DNA of 64,000 nt from positions 3,658,001 through 3,722,000 of the forward strand of contig NZ_CP020469.1 of NCBI RefSeq assembly GCF_003031405.1, in the 5' to 3' direction. Source of the DNA: Halomonas sp. 'Soap Lake #6' (GTDB lineage Bacteria > Pseudomonadota > Gammaproteobacteria > Pseudomonadales > Halomonadaceae). This document shows, one piece after another, positions 1 to 8,777 of this stretch; within the stretch, counting starts at the first letter, position 1; the number at the start of each line of letters is the position of its first letter. A program made the position numbers and the translations under genes. The notes under the pieces were generated by a model. The model was given only the letters and a program-made list of their open reading frames with translations, was not told where the DNA came from and made no database searches.

Positions 1-852
1 GGGTAGCGACCACTCGGGCAACAGGCGTACCAGCCGACCAGCATGTATGTCTGCTTCAGCGGTGAAATCGGGTAACACCGAAATCCCGGCGCCAGCCACC
101 AAAAGTGCGCTCAGTCCTGCAGTAGAGTTAGCCGATAACTGGGCGCGCATTTGTACCTGTAGACGCTCCTCTCCTGAGTGGAGTGTCCACGTTAGCGGGG
201 AGCTCAGCGGTGTGAAGGCCACCCACGCATGGTTAGGCAACTGCGCGGGGTGGGTAGGAGTGCCATGCTCGGCAAGATAATCCGGCGACGCCAGGAGATG
301 CTGTTGAAACTCCCCGAGGCGGCGGGCACGTAGAGACGAATCCTTCAACCAGCCCAGGCGAAAGGCGATATCGATCCCCTCTTCCAGCATATCGCTGATC
401 TGGTCACCACTGCGCAGCTCAATGCGTAGCTCAGGATGCTGACGCCCAAACACCGCCACCGCCGCTCCCAACACACGAGCGGTGTAATCCTCCGGCGCAG
501 TAAGGCGCAGCTCGCCGCGTAGCAGGTGATCATTCCCCTCCACAGCGGATAGCGCATCCTGCAACCCCGCCATCAGAGGGCTGCACTCACGGTAGAAAAT
601 CTCCCCGGCCTGTGTCAGCTGAACTCTACGTGTGGTGCGCTGAAAAAGCGTTACGCCAAGGCGCTCCTCCAACTGGCGAATCTTAAGGCTAACCCGTGTT
701 TTCGTGCAGCCCAGACGCTCCGCTGCCGCAGTAAAGCTGCCCGCCTCTACCAATGCCAGGAAGACAGGCAGACCGTTGAGATCAAGATCGCTTGACCAAG
801 ACACCTGTTCACCATTGATTGTTGTTGAATTGATAACAGTGAATACCGACAT
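1..852 (-). CDS. LysR-family transcriptional regulator (partial, 3' end outside window)
   Basis: The minus strand is open from an ATG at 852 to the left edge (284 codons, no stop). Residues about 27-85 form a LysR winged helix-turn-helix (FLALVEAGSFTAAAERLG, then LFQRTTRRVQLTQAGE), followed by a LysR substrate-binding domain that runs off the window. The helix-turn-helix starts later than usual, so a GTG at 804 (17th codon) is a credible alternative start. It is divergent from the NAD(P)-binding protein at 927, only 74 bp away, which makes that gene the likely target. The effector is unknown. The C-terminus cannot be assessed. Confidence 0.88.
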   Translation of the reverse strand, partial: MSVFTVINSTTINGEQVSWSSDLDLNGLPVFLALVEAGSFTAAAERLGCTKTRVSLKIRQLEERLGVTLFQRTTRRVQLTQAGEIFYRECSPLMAGLQDALSAVEGNDHLLRGELRLTAPEDYTARVLGAAVAVFGRQHPELRIELRSGDQISDMLEEGIDIAFRLGWLKDSSLRARRLGEFQQHLLASPDYLAEHGTPTHPAQLPNHAWVAFTPLSSPLTWTLHSGEERLQVQMRAQLSANSTAGLSALLVAGAGISVLPDFTAEADIHAGRLVRLLPEWSLP

Positions 853-926
853 TCCATATTTATCAAGACAATCCTCTGCTCAATAATGTCTCCATCGCTT
901 GATCCACTCAGCACAAGGAGATTCAC

Positions 927-1565
927 ATGAAGATTGCACTAATCGGCGCCAGCGGCTTTATCGGTTCGGCCCTACTTGATGAAGCGCTCGCACGCGGCCA
1001 CCAAGTCACAGCTCTGGTCACTCGCCCTGAACGCCTACCGACCCGTGACGGTCTGGTGGTCAAGCAGAGCGATGCTCTCGATACCGCCACACTTGCCGAG
1101 CAACTGTCCGGGGCTGACGTAGTGCTAAGCGCCTTCAGTGGCCATGCCCAAGAGGACGTATACGACTACTACGTCAAAGGCTTTGACTCAATTCTCGCAG
1201 CCACTCAGTCGGCCGACGTACCGCGTCTACTGGTGGTTGGGGGTGCCGCCACCTTGGAAGTAGCCCCGGGTCAACTGCTGCTTAACTCCGCTGGGTTCCC
1301 CGACGAGTATCGCGCCACCGCTGAAGGTGCCAAAACAGCCCTAGAGCGGCTACGCAATCAACAGGCACAGCAGTGGACAATGCTCTCTCCTGCCGCAGAA
1401 ATTTTCCCTGGTGAGCGCACCGGTCAGTTTCGCTTAAGCGGTGACCTCTTACTCAGCGATGCAGAAGGCAATAGCCGCATATCCGTACAAGACTATGCCG
1501 TGGCAATGCTGGATGAGCTGGAAACCCCTAACCACACCAATCAACGCTTCAGTATCGCCTATTGA
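927..1565 (+). CDS. NAD(P)-binding atypical SDR / NmrA-like oxidoreductase
   Basis: A 212-residue protein that opens with a Rossmann dinucleotide-binding motif (IALIGASGFIGSALLDEA), as in the YwnB/COG2910 group of atypical short-chain dehydrogenases that resemble flavin reductases and NmrA. A canonical YxxxK active site is not obvious, so catalytic activity cannot be assumed. AAGGAG lies 8 bp before the ATG. The divergent LysR gene at 852 probably controls it, a common arrangement for stress-responsive quinone or flavin reductases. The substrate cannot be told from sequence. Confidence 0.85.
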   Translation: MKIALIGASGFIGSALLDEALARGHQVTALVTRPERLPTRDGLVVKQSDALDTATLAEQLSGADVVLSAFSGHAQEDVYDYYVKGFDSILAATQSADVPRLLVVGGAATLEVAPGQLLLNSAGFPDEYRATAEGAKTALERLRNQQAQQWTMLSPAAEIFPGERTGQFRLSGDLLLSDAEGNSRISVQDYAVAMLDELETPNHTNQRFSIAY

Positions 1566-1622
1566 TACACACCCTGGCCCGCTACTAGCGGGCTATGCTT
1601 ACTCAACCTAAAGAGGCACGCT

Positions 1623-2267
1623 ATGCAAGCTCACTCTCTTCCCGATCTGGGCACACAAGTGCTGTACGTTGCCGACGCCTATTGTGGATGGTGCTGGGGG
1701 TTCGCCCCTCATCTGGCCGAGCTGGAAGCAGCTTGGCATCATCGGTTGCCGTTTCGGGTGATTTCAGGTGGGCTGTTCGTTGGCGAACGCAGCGCACCCC
1801 TTAAAGCTTACCCACATATCCCAGAGGCTAACGAAAACATTACCAAGGTTACGGGGGCACAATTTGGCCGCGACTACCAAGCCTTACTGGAGGAAGGAAC
1901 ATTTCGCATGGACTCGTTCGATGCAGCGCGAGGACTCGCCGGTCTCAGAACACAGGCTCCCGAACGAGGACTACACCTGCTCCACTGTATGCAGCAGGCT
2001 TTCTACCTAAAAGGCCAAAGCTTCTCCGACCCAGACACCTATCGACGTATTGCCGAAGCAGAAGGGCTGGATGCCGACAGGGCTGCCGACTATTTGGTTA
2101 ACGATGAGGGACGCCAAGCGGCAGAGGCGGATTTTCAACTGGCACGCCATCTCGCAACAAATACCTATCCGACGCTATTACTTTTAAAAGATGGCCAAGC
2201 TCACCGTCTACCCGCAACAGGTACTAGCCTTAGCGCCTTCAACAGTGCATTAGACCGCTTTCTCTGA
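1623..2267 (+). CDS. DsbA-family protein (FrnE-like thioredoxin-fold oxidoreductase)
   Basis: A 214-residue protein with a CxxC redox motif in an aromatic setting near residue 20 (YCGWCWGF) at the start of a thioredoxin fold, then the helical insertion typical of DsbA/FrnE and 2-hydroxychromene-2-carboxylate isomerase relatives. There is no signal peptide, so it probably works in the cytoplasm. The cis-proline loop is recognisable as NTYPTLLL near residue 180. AGAGG precedes the ATG. It lies 57 bp after the SDR-like gene and may be cotranscribed with it. The role is likely thiol-disulfide exchange; the substrate is unknown. Confidence 0.82.
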   Translation: MQAHSLPDLGTQVLYVADAYCGWCWGFAPHLAELEAAWHHRLPFRVISGGLFVGERSAPLKAYPHIPEANENITKVTGAQFGRDYQALLEEGTFRMDSFDAARGLAGLRTQAPERGLHLLHCMQQAFYLKGQSFSDPDTYRRIAEAEGLDADRAADYLVNDEGRQAAEADFQLARHLATNTYPTLLLLKDGQAHRLPATGTSLSAFNSALDRFL

Positions 2268-2320
2268 CGTGTTAACACACCCACGATCCAACATAGGCTA
2301 TGAAGATGAGGAGATAATCA

Positions 2321-2344
2321 AATCCCGGTCAACTGACCGGGATT
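2321..2344. terminator. Perfect inverted repeat between convergent genes
   Basis: An 11-bp perfect stem with a 2-base loop (AATCCCGGTCA / TGACCGGGATT) sits between convergent genes ending at 2267 and 2382. It has no clear T-run on either side, so Rho-independent function is uncertain, but the position fits a bidirectional terminator. Confidence 0.5.
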
Positions 2345-2381
2345 ACCATGGTTGTAGTGGTCAAGTAAAACTCGCCAGCGA

Positions 2382-2756
2382 TCACTCAACCAGTGTTTGG
2401 GCAGCACTTAGATACTCTTGACCGTTCGTTAACACACGCTCTTGATCCAGCGTTTCCGAACCCAGGTGTACTTCTTCCAGCAAGATGGCCATAGCATCGA
2501 CTTCTTCATCGATTTTTTGCAATGCATTCTCAATGGTATAAGAGAGCATATGGATTTCATTCATCTGCTCATCTGATATCGAATCAGCAGCAATTAGCTC
2601 AGCAAGGCGTTGGTTACCCTCTGAGAAGTTGGTCACTGCTTCGGCCAGCGTTTCCGATGGTTTTCCTTCAAAGTGTTCGTAACGATCATGCTCATCCGCC
2701 ACGACCATACCACTGCTTAACAAACCGGCTAAGATTGCCAGGGCAAAACGTTTCAT
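2382..2756 (-). CDS. Small periplasmic helical protein (DUF6746-like)
   Basis: A 124-residue protein with a clear Sec signal peptide (MKRF, hydrophobic core, cleavage near VVA-DE at residues 20-21). The mature part is acidic and looks helical throughout, with regular heptad-like spacing, no cysteines and no catalytic motif. It resembles small gammaproteobacterial periplasmic proteins annotated only as domains of unknown function, DUF6746 type, from memory. It faces the DsbA-like gene convergently and has about 250 bp of non-coding DNA upstream, so it probably has its own promoter. Function unknown. Confidence 0.75.
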   Translation of the reverse strand: MKRFALAILAGLLSSGMVVADEHDRYEHFEGKPSETLAEAVTNFSEGNQRLAELIAADSISDEQMNEIHMLSYTIENALQKIDEEVDAMAILLEEVHLGSETLDQERVLTNGQEYLSAAQTLVE

Positions 2757-3006
2757 AAATCGCTCCCAATGGATTTACTAGGGTGTACATGGCGAATCGA
2801 AACAAATACTAACGATTCGCATTTAAATCTAACATTCAGCCCATAAATAAGAAACATTCTTTTATGAGAATTGATCAACATCACTGGTCTTTTAGATACG
2901 TTGCTTAAAAAGCAACAAACTCGTCGCTAAAACCTCTCTTTCCTGTCAGCCAAGTCGCTTAGCTTAAGAAAGCCTAAAAAGACATCGACAACGGCAAGGA
3001 CAGGAA

Positions 3007-4161
3007 ATGTTTTCAGATCAACAAATCGGCGCAGCCACTGCTCTGCGGCACAAGTTGCACCAACATCCCGAACTAAAATTCCAGGAAAATGGTACCGCTG
3101 CACTGGTTGCAGAACGGCTTCACGCGCTTGGCTACCGCGTCACCGAGGGTATCGCCACCACGGGCGTTATGGCTGAATTGGATACCGGACGTGAGGGCCC
3201 TGTAATCGCCTTTCGCGCCGATATGGACGCGCTGCCCATTAAAGAAGCCAACACATTTGCGCACCGCTCACAGCAGGAGGGCTTAATGCATGCCTGCGGT
3301 CACGACGGTCATACCGCCACACTGCTGCTGGCCGCCGAAGCCATCATGGCACTACGTGATGAACTATGCGGGCACATTAAGCTACTGTTTCAGCCTGGTG
3401 AAGAGGGCGGCAATGGTGCTGATATCATGGTCAAAGAGGGTGTCTTGGATAACCCCAAGGTAGATGCGATTTTTGGCTACCATAACCGCCCCGGCTTCCC
3501 CGAAGGCCAGCTGTTCGTTAAACCAGGCCCCGCCATGGGCGGCAACGACACTTACAAAGTCACTATTACAGGTGTTTCTGGTCATGCGGCCATGCCGCAT
3601 TTAGCAGTAGATCCTATCTACGTGGGCGCATCGCTGGTACAGCAGTTGCAAGGACTAGTCGGTCGCCACAAATCGCCGCTGGAAGCAGGCGTAATCACCG
3701 TTGCCGCCTTCCATGCAGGTGACGCCGCCAACGTAATTCCTGGCCAAGCTGAACTGCTGGTGAATATCCGCAGCGACCGCTCCTCTTCCCGCGAGGCGCT
3801 CGCGGGCAAGCTTGAGCAGGTAACGGCTGGTGTTTGTGCCGCCCACGGTGCGCAATTTCATCTGGAGCATTTGCACCAGGTCCCCCCACTGGTTAACGAC
3901 CCAGAGTGGTCTGAACGACTACTCGCAATTGCTCGCGAACACCAGGTAAGCACCGACATCCAGCGACTGGACTATATGCCCACCATGGGCGCAGAAGATT
4001 TCGCGTTCTATCTGCAGGAAGTACCGGGCTGTTTCTTCTTTGTTGGTAACGGAGACAGCGCCTACCTGCACAACGAGCACTACGACTTTAACGATGCCGT
4101 TCTCCCAGTAGCTGGCGGCATGTTTGTAGCGCTGGCAAAAGGGCTGCTATCGCGGGCCTAA
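3007..4161 (+). CDS. M20-family amidohydrolase (hippurate hydrolase / N-acyl amino acid hydrolase type)
   Basis: A 384-residue M20D peptidase-family zinc/manganese amidohydrolase. Metal-ligand motifs are intact: FRADMDALPIKE near residue 77, HACGHDGHTATLL near 96, FQPGEEGGNGA near 130, and the C-terminal MGAEDFAFYLQEVPG near 330. A dimerisation lid occupies the middle third. This group hydrolyses N-acyl or N-aroyl amino acids, such as hippurate or p-aminobenzoyl-glutamate. An AbgT-family carrier follows 58 bp downstream, so uptake and hydrolysis of a related amidated substrate is the likely job. It is not a typical allantoate amidohydrolase, so it does not obviously fill the gap in the purine pathway further along. 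AAGGACAGGA precedes the ATG. Confidence 0.9.
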   Translation: MFSDQQIGAATALRHKLHQHPELKFQENGTAALVAERLHALGYRVTEGIATTGVMAELDTGREGPVIAFRADMDALPIKEANTFAHRSQQEGLMHACGHDGHTATLLLAAEAIMALRDELCGHIKLLFQPGEEGGNGADIMVKEGVLDNPKVDAIFGYHNRPGFPEGQLFVKPGPAMGGNDTYKVTITGVSGHAAMPHLAVDPIYVGASLVQQLQGLVGRHKSPLEAGVITVAAFHAGDAANVIPGQAELLVNIRSDRSSSREALAGKLEQVTAGVCAAHGAQFHLEHLHQVPPLVNDPEWSERLLAIAREHQVSTDIQRLDYMPTMGAEDFAFYLQEVPGCFFFVGNGDSAYLHNEHYDFNDAVLPVAGGMFVALAKGLLSRA

Positions 4162-4219
4162 ATGCCCTGCAAGCTATTCATAAAACTTAAAATAATGTTA
4201 ATAAACAAGGATTAATACG

Positions 4220-5725
4220 ATGCAAGGTGTCCTTTCATCCATCGAGCGTGTGGGCAATAAGCTGCCCCACCCGTTTATTCTATTTGTCATTTTGGCTGGC
4301 GTAGTTGTGGTCGTCTCAGCCCTGCTTGCCACACTTGGCGTTTCAGCGGTTAACCCGCAAACCGACGCCGTGGTACAAGTGCGCAGCCTACTCTCGGCAG
4401 ATGGTATTGAGTTTATGCTGACCAGTGTGGTCAGCAACTTTGTAAACTTCCCTCCGCTAGGCCTTATTTTGGTGGTGATGTTCGGCATTGGTTTGGCCGA
4501 TAAAGTAGGCTTGATGTCTACCTTGATGCAGGTAAGTGTGGCTAAGGCGCCACCCTCGCTGCTCACCTTTAGCGTTTTTATGGCAGGTATCTGCGGCAGT
4601 ATCGCCTCTGATGCAAATTACCTGATCCTAATCCCCCTGGCTGCTATGGTGTACTACTCGGTAGGTCGTCACCCGGTCGCTGGTGCTGCGGCCGCCTACG
4701 CTGCAGCAGGCGCGGGGTTTGATGCTAGCCTGTTTATCACCGTCGGTGATGCACTGTTTGCCGGTATTACCACCGAGGCTGCGCGCTTAGTAGACCCCGA
4801 TGCCTATGTTTCACCTGTTGATAACTACTACTTTGTGGCCTGCTCAGTATTTGTCCTCGCGATTGTGGGCACATTAGTGGTCGACAAATTTGTGGAACCG
4901 AGGCTGCAGCGTACCCTGCCACTCAGCAAAGACTTTAAAACCGAAGTCATAAAGCCAGAGCTAACCGATGCAGAAAAGCGTGGCTTGAAGCGGGTAGGCG
5001 TTGCCACGCTCATCTATCTAGCGCTGATCTTAATTGCCGTAGTGCCAGAGGCCTCTCCACTACGTAATGAGGATGGTGGCCTGATTCCCTCTCCCTTCCT
5101 AAGCTCGCTAGTACCGCTGATGTTTGGCTACTTCGTTACGATTGGCTTGGTATATGGCATCACCACTGGCAAGATCACCAGCAGCCGTGATGTGCCGCAG
5201 CGCATGGCCGAATCCGCTAGCGATTTAGCCCCCACCCTGGTGCTATTCTTTGCGATTTCACAGTTTATTGCCTATTTCCGCTGGTCGGAACTAGGCCAAT
5301 ATATTGCCATTGAAGGTTCCAATATTCTGCAAAGCACAGGGTTTACTGGGCTTCCGTTGGTAGGTGCGTTTATCGCCATGAGCGCAGTGCTGAATGTCTT
5401 TATGACCAGCGGCTCGGCCCAGTGGGCGTTAATGGCGCCAGTGTTCGTCCCGATGCTGATGATGATCGACTTCGACCCAGCCTTTGTACTGGCGATGTTC
5501 CGTATCGGGGACTCCAGTACCAACATTATTTCACCCATGAGCCCCTACTTTTCAGTAGCACTGGTATATATGCAGCGCTACAAGCCGGATATGGGGTTAG
5601 GTACACTGATAGCCACCATGCTGCCGCTGGCCGTGGGCTTCCTGCTCGCTTGGTCGGTATTCTTGATGTTCTGGCTGGCAATGGGCTGGCCGATTGGCCC
5701 CGGTGTCTACATGATGGCGAGCTGA
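4220..5725 (+). CDS. AbgT-family transporter (p-aminobenzoyl-glutamate type)
   Basis: A 501-residue polytopic membrane protein of the AbgT family. Seen: an N-terminal amphipathic start (VERVGNKLPHPFILF-like), about 11-13 hydrophobic segments, and the family's polar re-entrant stretches (GICGSIASDANYLILIP, and near the C-terminus FRIGDSSTNIISPMSPY). Known members move p-aminobenzoyl-glutamate or export sulfonamides, driven by ion gradients. Its position behind an M20 hydrolase favours import of an aroyl or acyl amino acid. AAGGA lies 9 bp before the ATG. It converges with the LysR gene ending at 5756; the 30-bp gap holds one copy of an 18-bp duplication. Confidence 0.9.
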   Translation: MQGVLSSIERVGNKLPHPFILFVILAGVVVVVSALLATLGVSAVNPQTDAVVQVRSLLSADGIEFMLTSVVSNFVNFPPLGLILVVMFGIGLADKVGLMSTLMQVSVAKAPPSLLTFSVFMAGICGSIASDANYLILIPLAAMVYYSVGRHPVAGAAAAYAAAGAGFDASLFITVGDALFAGITTEAARLVDPDAYVSPVDNYYFVACSVFVLAIVGTLVVDKFVEPRLQRTLPLSKDFKTEVIKPELTDAEKRGLKRVGVATLIYLALILIAVVPEASPLRNEDGGLIPSPFLSSLVPLMFGYFVTIGLVYGITTGKITSSRDVPQRMAESASDLAPTLVLFFAISQFIAYFRWSELGQYIAIEGSNILQSTGFTGLPLVGAFIAMSAVLNVFMTSGSAQWALMAPVFVPMLMMIDFDPAFVLAMFRIGDSSTNIISPMSPYFSVALVYMQRYKPDMGLGTLIATMLPLAVGFLLAWSVFLMFWLAMGWPIGPGVYMMAS

Positions 5726-5736
5726 TAGCTCAGCAT

Positions 5737-5772
5737 ATTACTGCACCGTCATCCATTACTGCATCGCCATCA
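5737..5772. repeat. 18-bp tandem duplication at convergent gene ends
   Basis: Two adjacent 18-bp copies beginning ATTACTGCA match at 15 of 18 positions (5737-5754 and 5755-5772). They lie 12 bp behind the AbgT stop, and the second copy forms the last codons of the convergent LysR gene. This belongs to a wider pattern of tandem repeats next to stop codons in this window. Confidence 0.6.
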
Positions 5773-6652
5773 TTAACTTCCACAGATAGTCGGCAGCAGG
5801 CGAAAGCCTTCTGCCGACTCTACGTACCAAGTTGCCCTGGCTGCTAGCGGCCATAGGGTGATCAATGGGAATTGCCCTCAGCAAACCTGCTTCTATTTCA
5901 CTGCGTGCTGCTGCAGCTGTCATAAACGATACGCCAATGCCTGCGCTGGCCATGCGCCGGGATACCGAATGTAGGTTGCAACGATAGGCAGGCGTGGCCA
6001 ACTGTCCGGCAGCACTAAATAGTGCGTTCACAAACTGCTGTGAACCTGATACGTCAGGCAAAAATATCAGCTTATGTTGCAGTAATTCTGTGACAGCCAC
6101 GCTCTCCTGGCTGGCAAGCGAATGGGATGGTGCTACCAGCGCACACAGCGGTCCTCGTTCAAAGGAGTGCACCACTAAGCGGGGATCTGATACGGGGCCG
6201 TAGGTAATCGCGATATCCACTTCGTCGCTGGCGACCATTTCATGAGGCTCGCGAGGGTAGTAAATACCCGTTTTGATCTCAATCAAGACGTCGGGATACT
6301 GCTCGGAAACACGCCGCATCACGTGGTTGATAAAGCTATCCACAAAGCCATCACCCACCGAGACCACCACCTTCCCCGCCTGCAAGTTACGCAGCCGAGA
6401 CAGCGTATCCCCCAGCTCTGAATTCAGCCGCCGCTGGGCAAGAAACCCATCCACCACCATCTGGCCTGCTTCGGTCAAAATCACATGCCGTCCCTGGCGT
6501 TCCAACAGCGCCATACCCAATTCCCGCTCCAAGCCGCGCACTTGGCGGCTCACCACGGAAGGATTGATATGTAGATGCTCCGCCGCCGCACGTATTCCCC
6601 CGCAGCTGCTTACCTCAAACAAGTAGAACGCACGTTTATCCAGTAGGGTCAT
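5756..6652 (-). CDS. LysR-family transcriptional regulator
   Basis: A 298-residue LysR protein. The helix-turn-helix occupies residues 5-63 (FYLFEVSSCGGIRAAAEHLH, then LLERQGRHVILTEAGQ), followed by a type 2 periplasmic-binding-like effector domain. The reading frame continues upstream to 6751, but that 33-residue extension is hydrophobic and basic and lies before the usual LysR start, so the ATG at 6652 is preferred. It converges on the amidohydrolase/AbgT pair and is the nearest candidate regulator of it, although the arrangement is not the classic divergent one. The effector is unknown. Confidence 0.87.
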   Translation of the reverse strand: MTLLDKRAFYLFEVSSCGGIRAAAEHLHINPSVVSRQVRGLERELGMALLERQGRHVILTEAGQMVVDGFLAQRRLNSELGDTLSRLRNLQAGKVVVSVGDGFVDSFINHVMRRVSEQYPDVLIEIKTGIYYPREPHEMVASDEVDIAITYGPVSDPRLVVHSFERGPLCALVAPSHSLASQESVAVTELLQHKLIFLPDVSGSQQFVNALFSAAGQLATPAYRCNLHSVSRRMASAGIGVSFMTAAAARSEIEAGLLRAIPIDHPMAASSQGNLVRRVGRRLSPAADYLWKLMMAMQ

Positions 6653-6807
6653 GACGATCTCGTATGAATAATCTTGTGACAACAACCTTGTATATTTGCG
6701 CTTTAAAATTGATGGCAACGATAAAACCACCCTACCCAAGGCCGCTTGCACCCAGCCTTTGTTATGCTACTTTCGAAATGCAGCTAATTTGAAGCAGGGA
6801 AGCTCGT

Positions 6808-7086
6808 ATGACCAATAAAATCAAACCTGCGAAAGTGAAAGCATTAAATGTCGTCTGTAGTTTTTCCCTTTTGACTTCAGCTGGCTACATCTTTTTCGCA
6901 GGCTTCAATTTGTTTGTATTAATGGTAGTCGCCGCCGCCCTCTCTAGCATGGCAGCTCCTGTGTTAGTAGGTGGCAATAATAGTTTTCTGGAGGTATTGC
7001 TGGGCATCTTGGAGGCGATTACTGAGGGCGTGGTGGCAATTTTCACAGGAATCTATAATGCGATATCCGCGCTGTTTAATTGGTAG
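6808..7086 (+). CDS. Small hydrophobic protein of unknown function
   Basis: A 92-residue ORF with a lysine-rich N-terminus (MTNKIKPAKVKA) and two or three hydrophobic stretches (about residues 14-50 and 58-90), so probably an inner-membrane protein. A purine-rich AGGGAAG lies 6 bp before the ATG. I do not recognise a family. A strong bidirectional terminator lies 30 bp behind its stop, which supports it being a real transcription unit rather than a chance ORF. It is convergent with the cold-shock gene. Confidence 0.6.
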   Translation: MTNKIKPAKVKALNVVCSFSLLTSAGYIFFAGFNLFVLMVVAAALSSMAAPVLVGGNNSFLEVLLGILEAITEGVVAIFTGIYNAISALFNW

Positions 7087-7116
7087 TCATGGTAAATAAT
7101 AGCAGCACTGTAACGC

Positions 7117-7142
7117 AAAAACCCCGCTCTTGGCGGGGTTTT
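7117..7142. terminator. Bidirectional Rho-independent terminator
   Basis: A GC stem (ACCCCGC / GCGGGGT) with a short loop, flanked by an A-run at 7117-7121 and a T-run at 7139-7142. It can therefore stop both the small membrane ORF on the plus strand and the cold-shock gene on the minus strand. Confidence 0.85.
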
Positions 7143-7185
7143 AAGCTTACCGATCTAGTCGGTAGCTAATATCACAATATGGAGT

Positions 7186-7392
7186 TTATTCCATAACCTT
7201 GATATTAGAAGCTTGAAGGCCTTTTTGGCCCTGGGTAACGTCAAAAGAAACCTTCTGACCGTCTTGCAGGGATTTAAAGCCATCTGCTTGAATTTCAGAG
7301 AAGTGTGCAAACAAATCGTCGCCGCTAACTTCAGGAGAAATAAAGCCGAAGCCTTTAGTGTCGTTAAACCACTTTACGGTACCAGTTGCCAT
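7186..7392 (-). CDS. Cold-shock domain protein (CspA family)
   Basis: A 68-residue single cold-shock domain, the usual length of the family. Both RNA-binding motifs are present: KGFGFISP (RNP1) near residue 13 and DLFAHFSEI (RNP2) near residue 26. GAGGA lies 8 bp upstream of the ATG. These proteins are RNA chaperones that melt mRNA secondary structure, often but not always induced by cold. About 370 bp of gene-free DNA upstream leaves room for the long structured 5' leader known from cspA. It shares a terminator with the small membrane ORF. Confidence 0.95.
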   Translation of the reverse strand: MATGTVKWFNDTKGFGFISPEVSGDDLFAHFSEIQADGFKSLQDGQKVSFDVTQGQKGLQASNIKVME

Positions 7393-7765
7393 GATCGAAG
7401 TCCTCGATTTAGCGAAATTAAAGCCGGGGAAATACCCGAGTTACAGAGGGTAGAACAAGAAACTTTCACCAGGCTCAACGCTAAAATGCTTCGATACTGC
7501 TGACAACGTTCGACTTGCTAACCAACTGCATACAGTCTGCGCTTCTATCTTACCCACGTCAACAGCAAGTACGAAAAAGATTTCAAATCTCGAATAATAA
7601 TATTAAACAGCGAATATTTAATTAAAAAACAGCGCCAATAAATATCACTCCAACACTGCTCACTAGATGATTTACCGCCCGATAAACATGAGCAGCGGGC
7701 GGCATGCAGTATATTTTTTAAATTAAAAACACACCTTTGAAACTTATATCCGTTAATTAATCCTC
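7393..7765 (-). promoter_or_regulatory. Gene-free stretch upstream of the cold-shock gene (probable leader and promoter)
   Basis: These 373 bp hold no plausible gene. The part nearest the cold-shock gene probably forms a long 5' leader as in cspA. A TTGACG hexamer on the minus strand near 7555-7561 could be a -35 element, but I cannot pair it with a convincing -10. The distal part (7580-7765) is very AT-rich and adjoins the 3' end of the LysR gene. Confidence 0.35.
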
Positions 7766-8653
7766 CTAATCCAACCGATCACGTATCCATTCAATAAAAG
7801 CGCGTAGTTTATAAACATCCACCATATGTTCCGGGTAGGCCATGTAATAGGCATCCTGGCTTTTAAGCGAGAACTGCCAAGGAATGACCAACTTTCCCTC
7901 ATCAAGCTCTTCTTGAGCAAGAAACCTAGGCACTAACGCGACGCCGCAACCCGCTCGTGCAGACCTTAACGCCATATAAAAGGTATCAAACCTTGGTCCA
8001 TGGTAACTGTGCTCAGTGTATAGATCTTGTGCTTCAAACCAGTCATGCCACCCCTCTGGCCGAGTAGAGACTTGTAACAACACCATATCTGTTAAATCTA
8101 GCGGGTCGCGTACCGTTGTCTGCTGCAAGGCGGAAGGCGCACATACAGGAACCACTTCTTCATCCAGTAATTTCATGCACTCGGCGCGCGGCCATACCCC
8201 ATGACCAAAAAAGAAAGCAACTTCTATGCGCTCCTTTTGCATGTCAAATGGCTCGGTACGGTTAGAAATATTGAGATTAATGCTCGGATGTTTAAAGCGA
8301 AACCCATTCAACCGTGGGATAAGCCAGCGCGCCCCAAAAGTGGGCAACGTAGCAATATTAAGCACATCAGCCTCTACACCATAAGATTGCATATAGCGCG
8401 TGGACATCTCTACTTGAGCCAATATTTTACGCGCCTCACCGAGGTAGACCGCCCCCTCTGGCGTTAGGTGCAGACGCTTTCTAACCCTTCTGAATAGTGG
8501 ATGCTGCAGTGTTATTTCCAGCTGTGATACCTGCTTGCTCACAGCGCTTTGAGTCAGGCTAAGCTCATCTGCTGCCCGAGTGAAGCTAAGGTGTCTAGCC
8601 GCTGCTTCAAAACAGTGCAAGCTGGTCAAAGAAGGTAAGTTGCGACGGCGCAT
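7766..8653 (-). CDS. LysR-family regulator, GcvA-like (paralog of the gene at 22559)
   Basis: A 295-residue LysR protein with the GcvA-type N-terminus (RNLPSLTSLHCFEAAARH, then LSLTQSAVSKQVSQLE). The ATG at 8653 is preferred to a GTG two codons earlier because it aligns with the paralog at 22559, which is also 295 residues. The two share most of the DNA-binding domain and many effector-domain stretches (AFFFGHG/AFFYGHG, LSTRP/VSTRP, SYHGPRFDTF/SYHGTRFETF). It is divergent from the AmaB-type dehydrogenase, with a perfect dyad between them. It likely regulates the lysine/pipecolate genes; this is inference from position. Confidence 0.9.
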   Translation of the reverse strand: MRRRNLPSLTSLHCFEAAARHLSFTRAADELSLTQSAVSKQVSQLEITLQHPLFRRVRKRLHLTPEGAVYLGEARKILAQVEMSTRYMQSYGVEADVLNIATLPTFGARWLIPRLNGFRFKHPSINLNISNRTEPFDMQKERIEVAFFFGHGVWPRAECMKLLDEEVVPVCAPSALQQTTVRDPLDLTDMVLLQVSTRPEGWHDWFEAQDLYTEHSYHGPRFDTFYMALRSARAGCGVALVPRFLAQEELDEGKLVIPWQFSLKSQDAYYMAYPEHMVDVYKLRAFIEWIRDRLD

Positions 8654-8682
8654 AAACACCCCACTTGGTGAAATTAAGGAAT

Positions 8683-8701
8683 GATGTTTTTCACAAACAT
8701 C
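8683..8701. promoter_or_regulatory. Candidate LysR operator in the divergent promoter
   Basis: A perfect 7-bp inverted repeat with a 5-bp spacer (GATGTTT, TTCAC, AAACATC) lies between the divergent LysR and dehydrogenase genes. It contains the nonamer TTCACAAAC (8690-8698), which also occurs at 19135-19143 upstream of the aminotransferase operon. The length and position fit a LysR recognition site. Confidence 0.45.
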
Positions 8702-8777
8702 GTTTGATGAGTTGCTTATAGCTTGGCAATACTGGCCCTGTAACCAATTTACTCACAACTCAATATTTGGTGAAGCA

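Noticed and set aside
3007..4161. Allantoate amidohydrolase (AllC) for the missing purine step
   Set aside because: The motifs are those of the hippurate/N-acyl amino acid M20D branch, and the neighbour is an AbgT carrier far from the purine genes.
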